DNA of 64,000 nt from Euonymus europaeus (taxonomy: Eukaryota; Streptophyta; Magnoliopsida; Celastrales; Celastraceae). Positions 24,871-34,879 of the stretch are shown piece by piece. The position numbers and the translations under genes are program-made. The stretch is taken from NCBI GenBank assembly GCA_963580455.1, contig OY756957.1:8375001-8439000 (forward strand), given 5' to 3'. Position 1 is the stretch's first letter, and every line of letters begins with the position of its first letter. The notes beneath the pieces are model-generated. The model had not been told where the DNA came from, made no database searches, and saw only the letters and a list, made by a program, of their open reading frames with translations.

Positions 24871-25314
24871 GACGTCATTATGTCTGGCTAATGACATTAA
24901 ACTTAGCGCTTGTGGGAGGCAACCCATATTTCTTTCTCCCTCTACTTGTGTGTTTATTTTTATTTTGTTCATTTGATTTTCAAAAAAAAAAGAAAACAAA
25001 TAGTATATCTATCCATATTTATATATATTTGGATTGCTTCCGCAATATATATTTTGATCGGGTAAGTTGGTATGATAAATTATGCTACTAATTTCATGTC
25101 TAGGAAAATTCTGTCTAAGGAGTTTGGTATTTAAGTGGACCACTGTGTCCCTCCAATCTTTCCTGGGAATTTACCTGGTGTAATTAGTGATATAATTGTT
25201 TATATCTTCTCCACCTGTTTAAAAAAAAAAACAAAAATCTATTTTTTGCACTGCAGCCTTCCCTACTGTTTTTACCTTTACTCATTTCTCATTTCCTCCT
25301 ACAGGTATCGGAAA

Positions 25315-26319
25315 ATGCCGAGACGCCCTCGTTCTTCTACTTCCCAGCCGAAGACCTATCTCTTCTAGAAAGCCGATATCATTCCGGAATGCCAGATTGA
25401 TCCACTAATTCAACAAGCCAAGGCTAATCAGTGGGCGATGCGATTTTTGAGGATGCACAACTTGATGTTTCTTGTGAATCCAGATCCTAACTTGCCTGTC
25501 TATCCAAAGATCGTTCGTTCTTTTTATTCCACTCTTACGGAGATCGAGAAGGGCACAGTATATGAGGTAATCATAGTTGGCGTGAAAATTCGATTTACGA
25601 CAGCGGAACTCTGTTTTTGTCTTGGCTTTCCACTTGAATATGATGTTTCCACTGGATTTAAAGCACCTATCACATCAACAAAAGAACAGATGATTGATGA
25701 GATGTGTCAGGGTCAGTACGATCGATATGCCAACGCTACACGACGATCTTACTTACCACCAAGAATGTGGTTGCTGGACGACGCCATCCGGAAAAATCTG
25801 TGCCCCATCGGCCATTCTCAGCAGCGGCGGAGCAAATTCTTAACAACCTTATACTACATGTATAAGGGAACCTGGTTTGACATAGGGACAATTTATATGG
25901 CTTCGATGCTCAAAGCCAAACTTTTTGTGGAACAGAGGCCTACCAAAGTTGGAAAGTTATATTTTCCAAGGCTCATCACGAGATTGCTTCAATTCAAGGG
26001 TATTCGCCCTCCTCGACATCTGCAATCTTCAGATTATCCAGTAACACTACTGGAAATGTGGACATGGAGCCAAAGTACAAGCAATATGAGAACTACTCGA
26101 ACTGCTTTAGCACAACCCGCTGAGAATTCCTCACAACATAGAGCATCCCCACGACTTCCAGCTGCCATACAAAGGAATGCAGCTCAATCTTCTGTTGCTG
26201 CTGAACCACAACAATCTCACCAATGGCAGGAACTACTCTCCCGCTTGCATCAGTTGGAGGTTGGTCAGCTCAGGCTAGAACATATGCTGAATGTCCTCAT
26301 GGATAAATTGCAACGCTAA
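25315..26319 (+). pseudogene. Athila-type third ORF (plant transposon protein domain), one stop
   Basis: One frame from ATG 25315: MPRRPRSSTSQPKTYLF, a TAG at 25366-25368, then about 315 codons to 26319. It includes MRFLRMHNLMFLVNPDPNL, FTTAELCFCLGFPLEYD, RMWLLDDAIRKNLCPIGHSQ, a block on growth and size (YYMYKGTWFDIGTIYMASM) and a C-terminal leucine-rich helix (WQELLSRLHQLEVGQLRLE) likely to coil. This position, between integrase and the polypurine tract, is where Athila elements carry their extra ORF; the domain is known as a putative plant transposon protein of unknown function. Only one lesion, consistent with youth. Confidence 0.82.
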
Positions 26320-26329
26320 GGATTTTCCA

Positions 26330-27543
26330 ATCCAACCATTGTCAGCATACCTCTCCTCTCAGGTTGTATTTCTTCTGCCCTTACTTTCTTGCATAACATT
26401 CCTACATTTGACTTCTTTGTTTTTACATTGCGGACAATGTTTCATTTTAGTTGGGGGTAACCATATGCATGTGTAGCATTCCAATGTGGAATATGGTTGA
26501 ATGTGGTTTGAGTTAATTTCTATCTGGATTGTTTGTGCACTTAAATGTGGAACTGGTTTGAGTCAATTTTTCTATCTAGATTGTTAGAAAGCAATTTCTA
26601 AAACTTTTTTGTGCACGAATACTAAGTCTGTGGTAAGATGGATGATAATGCATAATACCAAAAGAATTTCTAAGTTAAAGCACAAATTAAGTTCCAAGTT
26701 AGTAGTGAGAAATGAGAAAACAACTTATGAACTTTGATTGATCTTTTGAAATGGATAATTACTGTCAATGAACACCATTACATGGTTTGTGGAATGCTGG
26801 TAGGATGCTGAGGATGATAGAGATCAATTTTGTTAGTCCAATGTTGTAATTTACTGAGGCTTTGTTTAAATATGTATTGTATTGTGGATGTGAAAAGAAA
26901 AAAAAAGAAGAAAAAAAGAGAAAGAAAAAAACCATAGAAAAAAAGAGAAAAAAAGAGACAAAAGAAAAGAAAAAAAAACAGAAAGGAAAAACAGAAACTT
27001 GTATGATATTGTGAATTTGAGACAAAAGAAAAATTAAGTCTTATTCTTCCTTAAGAAGACATGTAGTTTCTTTTCTGTTTTATGGGTTGATTGTTTTCTT
27101 AGCAAAATTGATCTCTAGAATTCCAAAGCAGGTTTGTTGGTAAGACTGGTGGAAGTTCTAGACAGCTAATATACCTATCTTTTGATCAATGTTTGTTTAT
27201 CTGTTTGTCCTTAAATTGATTGTTCTTCTGAGTGCTTATATATTTTCCAACTCCATGAGAGAAATTCTATCCATTGAAATCATTTTCTTACCTGTGAGAA
27301 TATGGAGTTGAGACTTTTTACTTGGATAATTTCTTGAAGTTTATGCATTATGGTTTGTGGTAAGAAGGTTTTGACTTGGTGCACACACACACAAATGTTA
27401 GGAATTGTGACTATAATAATTTGGATAGCAATTATGATCTCTTACTTTTTGTTCTGTTATTGTGTGGTGTTTTTTTTAAATCATTATGACATTTCCTTTA
27501 CGCTTGTATTGCTAGGGACTAGCAATAAGCTAGTTGGGGGTTG
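26330..27543 (+). other. Athila-like 3' non-coding region with polypurine tracts
   Basis: About 1.2 kb without a gene. A G/A-only stretch at about 26895-26995 (AAAAGAAAAAAAAAGAAG type) and, directly before the 3' LTR, TAGTTGGGGGTTG (27531-27543), the likely polypurine primer for plus-strand DNA. The minus-strand open frame 26765-27025 only translates the purine tract. Confidence 0.75.
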
Positions 27544-28885
27544 TGATAAGTGCCAGAATATACATTCTAAAATTGATTACATATAGGCATTTATAAATGA
27601 TTAAGGTTTAAAGTGATGTATTTGTGCATTAAACTCCAAATATTATTTTGGGCATCACTTTATTATTTTAAATGAAATTTTGCTTCCTTGTCATTTAACC
27701 TAAGCAATTGTGAAATTCTTTATCTATAAGTAAAAATATGTCATTCATGACATCACCATCATTTGCCTAAATAAATATCATGATATTTGTATGTGTGATA
27801 TTTATTTGTATAATATTTATATGTGTGATATTTTTTATTTTATTATTTTTGTATTTAAAATATCATGATATTTACATAATATTTTGTCTATAAAAGGAAA
27901 TGAGGTCTTTGAAGATAGCAAGATTTCAAGATTCCAAAATTCCAAGATTTGAAGAATTGAAGAAACAAAGCAAGAAGAATAAATCTTTTGGAGGAAGAAC
28001 AAAGAAGGAGGAAAAGGGTTGTATTCCTTAGCTTGTATTTCTTATGTTTTATATTTTGCTTGATTATGTATAATTAAACTTTTGTAGTTAGGGCTTAACT
28101 TTGAAGTCCTAAACATGATTTCAATTATATAAGTTGTGTGGTGTGGATTGCAAATTTTCTTATAAGAATGATGATTTTGATTTTTCCATGTTATTTGAAT
28201 TCTAATATTTTTGTTTCTTTGATTAGCTAACTTTGAAACATGTATTAGAGTTAATTGTTGTAGAGCAAGATCAATTACCCTGTTGAATATGTTCTTATTT
28301 GCAACATATAATTCGGTTAAACGAATTATGAAAAATCATTTCTTGAATATCTAAGTACAAACACCATGTATTAGGATTCTTGTAACATTCATATTCTCTT
28401 TACTCCTATTGGGTTTTTAATTGTTAATTGATGCAAACACCATGCTAGATTTCAATTAAGAATACACGTACTGAGGTAAACACCATGCACTGTACATGCA
28501 CCTAAGAGAGAATCATACAACTTGAGTTTGACCATGACCTTGTTGTGAATGTTGTCATCATATACTTGTTGAAAATTTCAATCTACCATTTCTTATAAAT
28601 TGTTTGATTGTTTTGTGGTGGATAGTGAGTCCTAGCAAGGATTTTTAGAAATTGAAACTCGTCACTTAATATTCTTATTTTTAATACTAATGTGTTTGTT
28701 TTATTCTATGTTATAAGACTTAAACAACCCCCCCCCCCCCCCTTTACTATTATGTGTAAATTATATTCAAGTGTTAGGTTGTATATTTATTAGTATCACT
28801 CCTTGTGGGATCGACTTTTACTTGTCAATTATATATTATTTGTACAGTTATAAGATTATATTAAATTGTTACTAACGACATAACA
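27544..28885 (+). repeat. Athila-like 3' LTR
   Basis: 1342 bp, same ends as the 5' LTR. I see two substitutions relative to it (an AACTTC/AACTCC change early in the LTR and AAGAAG/AAGAAT near position 430) and one fewer C in the C run (15 against 16). Confidence 0.96.
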
Positions 28886-29780
28886 GTAGCATTACTGACC
28901 TTGCTTGTTCGCAGAGTATCTATGTGCATGCCCTTCAAGCTTTTCGTCGGAATTTCCTTCCTTGTACTTCTTTGAATATCTTTGCATGCTCATAGAACTA
29001 GTACTACAAAATAACATGTATAATTAGAGTTTCATTTATGGACTTAACAAATAGAGTTTTGTTGTAGTTGGCTTACCAATAAGATGGTCACACAACCAGT
29101 AACCCTTATTGGTATTTTCTTGTTTTTCCTGATTGAGTTCATGAGGGTTGTGCACATTGCCTTTGACTAGTTATATGTTCTCATTTTCTCAATGTCTTCA
29201 ATATATTGGATGAAACACCATGAGAAAGTATCTCCACCTTTTGTGAAGAATATTGTCTGGCAAGCATAGAGTGTCAAGAGGCGTACTATATCTTCAACTG
29301 CTTCCTGTGAGTTAATGGCAACTGATTCAATTATACTTTTTCATAAATTTGCAGCTTTGATTGTCTTCTTGCCCTTGAATTTTCTGTTCCCAAATGTTGT
29401 GTTTGGCTTGAAGACATATTCTAAAGAGAGATCATTTTCACCAGAGCATATACCAAAAATCATTGTAAAATCCTTTCTGTAAGTCGTACAATCCTTTCCG
29501 CCAAAGTGAATGCATGCTTCTTTGCATCATACAACCTAATGATGTCCAATGTTGTATTGTCAGACTTCTTTATTTTCATGTTTATCTATTTGTCAAACAT
29601 TGGCTGCATGAGGTTCCATAATGGAGTTTTCTTCACAATCCTCTTAAGCTCATCTTTGAGTTCTATTGTCGCTAGGAAGCTGACCAAAGAGTTGAGGGTT
29701 GATTTGAATTGGACAATGTATGCCCCTCTATTTCGTTGATCTTTGGAATTTGTTTTCTTATTCCCATAGCTTACTGGAAC
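28886..29780 (-). pseudogene. 5' half of the decayed gene split by the Athila-like element
   Basis: Minus-strand translation gives YIVQFKSTLNSLVSFLATIE, LKRIVKKTPLWNLMQPMFDK, a stop, NTTLDIIRLYDAKKHAFTL, a frameshift, then VEDIVRLLTLYACQTIFFTK, GGDTFSWCFIQYIEDIEKM and a stop. This is the fold seen at the N-terminus of plant transposon-associated proteins (plant-mobile or DUF1985-like). At least three stops and one shift make it a pseudogene. A plausible donor follows near 29076. It continues, after removal of the 7.86-kb insertion, into 19031-20870. Confidence 0.6.
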
Positions 29781-30745
29781 AACTGGTAAAAGGTGGAGTA
29801 ACTGTCAGCAAGTTTTAGACTGAATTGTTAGTCTATATAAATTGGTGTAGTGATCTAATTTTTTTTTTCCATCTTTGGTAGAGTGAGACTGCCTTCCAAT
29901 TTCCTTTCGATTAGAGGACCAAAAAATGTCACTAGAGATCCAATTATTGTATAAAAGTAAGAAGAAATATAATTTGATTCAGATTATACACTCCATTGAA
30001 TCAAACATAAAATGCAGTATACTTTACTGTGAATTATGCAATTTCATAGATCACGGTAGTAATCAAAATCACAGGACACATTATTAGCAAATAGAGTGTT
30101 ATCCTTAATAGAATTGAGTATAAATACATTTTATTCTTGAGGTATGTAACATTAATAATCTCTTATTTTTGATATTTACAAACATAATGTCATAGTACTG
30201 GCGAAACACATTAGGAAGTTTAGTATATTTATTTGATTCTAGTATAAATGTTTGTAAATACAAGAAGGAATGTATGTAATTAGTGTGGAAATGAAATTGA
30301 AAGTCTATTTAAGAAGATATTAGAATTCAAAATTACGATTTGATGTATAATTTGTTACATTATTCTTTAACAGTGAAGCCTAGAAGAAGATATGAATTGT
30401 AACACGATCACAAGCCAAAGTATAGACTACGGTTTTACATACACTGCCTTAAATATACTGAATCAGTGCTCTAAATGTAGAAATTAGTTTTGATTTTGAG
30501 GTTTTGAAATTGATTTCATAAGAAATCACAGAAGTATTTCAGAAAAATGACGTGAAAGAGGGTAGATTACGAACATATCTAAGTGAAAATTTCTTCTTCA
30601 AAATCGAATAAATGATGAGTGAAGAACATGAAATACCTTCTTCGTTGAAGTTTCGTAGTTGAAATGGCCGAAGTTTGTTGCTGGAATCGCTAGAGTTTAG
30701 CAAATCTGTTCCGCTTAGGGTTTTAAAAACACAATTAAATAACAT
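29781..30745 (-). other. upstream part of the decayed gene, possible 5' UTR exon
   Basis: On the minus strand AAAACCCTAAGCGGAACAG… (30730 downward) reads like a plant 5' leader, ending at a possible donor AAG|GTATTTC near 30637. The rest is AT-rich with no coding frame. The assignment to the gene at 28886-29780 is inferred from order and strand only. Confidence 0.3.
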
Positions 30746-31074
30746 ATATACTAATTAAATTATTTTTAAAACATAATGTACTTAAAATTTATTGATTGTG
30801 GGTCTTGTTAAAAGAATTTTATGTGCTGAGTTTAAATATGTAATTTTTATTGAAATTTAGCATATATTTTAAGAGAGAACACATTTTAAAATTTTATTTA
30901 TGAAAAAAATATAAAAATTATAGTGAATTGAACTGAGATGCAAATAAATTTTTTGAATAGACTTGTCCACCAAAATAGATCGACCCGCGATTCTTCCAAA
31001 ATAATAATATGGTAGGACTTTCAAACCCAAAATAACGTCTATTGGGCTTGTGTACTACAAGAGAAAAAGGGAAC
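30746..31074. other. AT-rich intergenic stretch
   Basis: Nothing recognised. Confidence 0.5.
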
Positions 31075-34000
31075 TGTCACACCCCATAGAGAGAAGGTTG
31101 CACAGGGCAATAATATTGTCGCAACCGGTTTTGCGAAATGAATTTTTATATAAATATAATAAAATATATGAAGTTGCTACCAATTGAATAGGTGCAATTG
31201 GTCACCATGAAAAATATAATTTTGGTCTACGAAAAATCCAGAAAAAAGGGTAAGCGAGTTTGTTGCGTATGGGGAAGGTGTGAGGCACCCCACAACGCCC
31301 GTTTTAAAAACAGTTGCCAACTTAATTTTTATTATCCCATTAAATGACTTTCCTCAAAAATATTAATTGTAGCGTATATAAAGTGCGATAATTATATAAG
31401 TTATACAAAAATTATATAAAATGAAAATAATATTTAGATAAATATAATAGCTACATAGGATAAAATAATTTTAGTAAATATATGGCTATATAAAATAAAA
31501 TGAACTTATAATATATATATATATATATAATAAATAAAATAATTTTATAATATATATATATAAACTATATTAAAAGTCTTAATATTGAGGTTCATAGGAT
31601 TTTTCCATCCAATGGCCAAATTTCCCAAGAAACACTCTCACCTCAAGAATTTATCCGAGGGTGCATCCAATGCATTCCCCAAATCGATTCCATCGTAGGT
31701 TAAGACTTTTAATATAATTTTTATATAATAAAATATAATATAAGATATTAAATAACATAAAGTAAAATAAGGATAAGAATAGAAATAGAAATAGAGCCAA
31801 AATGTAAATATAATATAAAAATAACATAAATATTATATAAATACGTAATAATGATATAAGGCAAATAACATAATAATACTAATAATAATAATGAGATACA
31901 AAATAATAATAAGAACAATACGAAAATAGAGTGACAATATACATACATATATATTTATAAGATGAAAATAAAATGAGAATAAAATACAAAATATAATAAG
32001 ATATAAAAATAACGAAAATAAACAAAGAGGGAAAAAGTAAAGTAAAATAAAATGAAAAATAATAATGTATAAAATAATAATAATTATTATTATAATAAAA
32101 ATAAAAAAACGAAATTTAAAATAAATAAAAACAGAAAAGAAAAATAAATAAAATATATAAATAAATAGGAAAATAAAGTAAAATAGATAAAATAAAGTGA
32201 AATAAAAATAGGAATAAGTAATATAATAAAATGAAAATAAATAGAATAACAAAGGTAAAAATAAAATTAAAGAACAAATGTTGGGGAACCGAATTTTTTA
32301 TGTGGACTATACGATATTAAATTATCGCAATCCACCAATCAAACATATCAAAAATATTGAATCAAACAATTAACACATAAATCACACAACATCAACATCA
32401 AACCAATCACATAATTCATATATAAGCACAATCCAATAAATAACATATTAGCATGTTAAAAAAACGATGAAAGGAATGGGATTTCGGTTCCCCTTTTTTT
32501 TATTAGCAATCAAATATTTCAATCATATTATTGAATTAACATGATCGAAAGATTATAATTAATTGCTTTAATGCCAATGCACACACAAAAGTGTCACATA
32601 GAATTTTTATCTACATGCAATTTTTAACCACAATAAACCAGCATGTCCCACCTACAATCAAACAAATCCAACCAAAATAGCAAGCTAAAATTCAAAGGCC
32701 TAATATATTATCCAGCAAGCAAACAAGTACTCAAGCAACCAATTCAAATTGAAAGCATGGCATATCAAACAAACAGATCATATACATAGCTCAAGATATT
32801 TCCAATAACCCAGCAGCAAACTCGTATATTCATAATCCTAAAACATGCACAACTTACTGAATCAACAACATCAAAATTTCATCATGTTAATCCACATATA
32901 TCGAAAACATTACCAACAAACCAGCAGTAGAATATGCACATACAGGAACATAAAGCCATAACAAAAACATGGGCAAATCAATGAATCAAACGGAACTCAA
33001 TTTCAATCATCCAAACAGTTTATCATGCGGTTAATGATTCAAGCCATAATGGCAAAACAGAGAACACCAACAATCCAATGCAGCTGTAAATCGCCCAAAC
33101 CAGAAACATACATCACTATCATTCCAGAAACAACATGAGAGATCATTGGCATTCTTCCTTTGGTTTTCAAACCATCCGAGCCTTACTCAAACAAGAACGA
33201 AATAGGTCAGTAAATCCAGAAACCTCACCCCCGTATCAACAGAAGAAGCAACTTTAGTAGAACACTCTCAATCCCAAACAGTAAAACTCAAACCACCAAG
33301 ATCCCAGAAAACTCGATCCAGAATTTTCAGAATAAATTTTTTAGAGAAGCCGAGAAAAGAGCCAGAAGAGAAAATTTCCCAAGAAAATCAGATCCCAAGA
33401 GAAGAAGAACCAACCCCCGAAAATTCGTAAGGAAGAAGAAGAAGCCCAGAAAATTCGAAAAGCCGAAAAACCAAAAAACCAGAAAAATCCCCTCCCCTTG
33501 GACTCACGTCTGCTCCTCCTTTTATAATGCCAAGCTCGAATCCCCTTTACCTAAAGAATCCCTAAATCATCTCTTAATCTTTTCCTAATACCGATTTGTT
33601 TCCTCAAATTAAAATCCGAAAATCCTCCTTAATCACTCCGGGGTTTCCTTTTTTCCTCAATTATTACCTAAACCCGATCTGTCAACCACGAAAATTCTCA
33701 ACTCAAGATCCCAAATCAACCCCCTAATGTAAACCCTAAGATCTCCGGCGCCTCTTTCTTCTCCTCCTTCCTTTCCTGTTCATTCTCTCTCTCATCTCTC
33801 TCTTTTCCGAACGGCGTCAACGGCGCCTCTTCTCTTCTTTCTATTTTCTCTTCCTGCCGCACACTTTTCCTTTTGGCACATTAGGGTTAAATAATGGGCC
33901 ATGATAACTAAATGGGCTTGTGTGTTGATTTAAATTTTAAGGCTAAGGTTTTGGGTTAATGAAACAAATGGGCTTGGGTTTGGGTTAGTGAAATAGGAGG

Positions 34001-34151
34001 GCTTCATGATTAACTCAAATTAATCAAATAAAATGATAAACCTATTTTATTTTTTATCAACCATGGTCATGATAATTGGGCTTTTTTTATATATTTTTAT
34101 TTTAAGCTTGATCATATAGCTTAGGGCCTTGGGCAAAAATGGGGTACAACA
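31075..34151. mobile_element. probable solo LTR of an Ogre/Tat-type Gypsy element
   Basis: Begins TGTCACACCCC and ends GGGGTACAACA, an imperfect inverted pair with TG…CA ends. Near the start is GCGTATGGGGAAGGTGTGAGG followed by CACCCCACAACGCCCG, which I recognise as a segment common in long LTRs of Ogre/Tat elements. The 3077-bp span is low complexity (AT and AAT repeats at 31480-32280) with no pol and no second LTR. Flanking pentamers (GGAAC and AATAT) do not match, so either the target duplication is lost or an edge is misplaced. It ends 34 bp before the ATG of the ATP synthase delta-prime exon 1. The 139-codon minus-strand frame inside (31833-32252) is AT-repeat translation. Confidence 0.6.
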
Positions 34152-34185
34152 AATATCACAGCAATTCACAGCACGATCACCGACC

Positions 34186-34440
34186 ATGCTCCGCCAAGCT
34201 TCACGGCTCTTGCTTCGACCTGCCTCAAGGATGGCTCAGACCTTTTCGATGGACATTCCAGCTATGATCGCTGTGGATTCCACCTTCATTGAGTCGTGGA
34301 AGAAATTGATACCGAACATGGAACCTCCCAAGACTCCATCGACTTTGATGAAACCTCGTCTGACCCGTCCCGCTTCGATCCCTTCCAAATTGACCGTCAA
34401 TTTTGTGCTCCCTTACGCTTCTTAGCTAGAAGCCAAAGAG
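34186..34440 (+). pseudogene. mitochondrial ATP synthase delta-prime, copy A exon 1, with stop
   Basis: From ATG 34186 the frame reads MLRQASRLLLRPASRMAQTF (an Arg/Ser-rich, acid-free mitochondrial presequence), then FIESWKKLIPNMEPPKTPST and SIPSKLTVNFVLPYAS. This is the N-terminal part of the plant mitochondrial F1 delta-prime subunit (bacterial epsilon homologue), a rotor-stalk protein. TAG at 34423-34425 replaces the Glu codon expected after YAS; LEAKEV follows in frame. Exon 2 is at 45811. The donor is near 34440 (GAG/GTTCC), but the exon 1/exon 2 phase does not join cleanly, a further sign of decay. The upstream DNA is a transposon LTR, so its own promoter may be gone. Confidence 0.85.
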
Positions 34441-34622
34441 GTTCCATTTGTTCTTTTTTTCCTTATTTTACTCATTTTCGAAATGTTATTCTGTTATTTT
34501 TGGATCTTTTATTTTAATTTATTTTTTCACCTGGTTCTCCCTCGGATTTGATTGCATCGTTCCTTTGTTTTGCATAATTTTTTGTTTCAGTTTTTATTTG
34601 ATTAGTTGTTCCCATGTTGCTC

Positions 34623-34846
34623 TGTTGCACCTGTAGCAGATTCAAGGTTGAGAAAGGAAACAAGAGAGAACAAAGAAAAAGAGGCTGCAAGGATAATATT
34701 TTTCATAATTGATCCAACTAAGAGAGCAGCCCTAAAAGGAAACTAAACGCACATCAGCAAGCTGACACAGACAACAAGTAATATAAAGATAATACATAAT
34801 AAGACTTAGACTAAATAACACGAAAGAAATACAGGACTTATCATCA
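34623..34846 (-). repeat. chromovirus 3' LTR
   Basis: On the plus strand TGTTGCACC…TCATCA. The adjoining TTCCCGCCCTCTT (34847-34859) is, on the minus strand, the purine tract AAGAGGGCGGGAA next to the 3' LTR. Confidence 0.92.
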
Positions 34847-34879
34847 TTCCCGCCCTCTTAAAAAAAATGACTTGACTCA

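Larger units (their letters stand above)
21028..28885 (+). mobile_element. Athila-like Ty3/gypsy element, young, internally deleted
   Basis: A complete insertion bounded by a perfect 5-bp target duplication GTAGC (21023-21027 and 28886-28890). LTRs are 21028-22370 and 27544-28885. The internal part has a tRNA-Asp primer binding site, gag, a short integrase C-terminal fragment, an Athila-type third ORF and a polypurine tract. Protease, reverse transcriptase, RNase H and the integrase core are missing, so it depends on other elements for movement. By eye the LTRs differ by two substitutions and one base in a C run over about 1342 bp, so the insertion is recent. It interrupts an older minus-strand gene. 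Confidence 0.95.

Noticed and set aside
26765..27025. 86-codon Phe/Ser-rich minus-strand frame
   Set aside because: Translation of the A/G polypurine tract of the Athila-like 3' region.
31833..32252. 139-codon minus-strand frame, very rich in Tyr, Phe and Ile, looking like a membrane protein
   Set aside because: It is a translation of AT-rich low-complexity repeat (AATAATAAAATA type) inside the LTR-like unit. No family motif and no codon structure.
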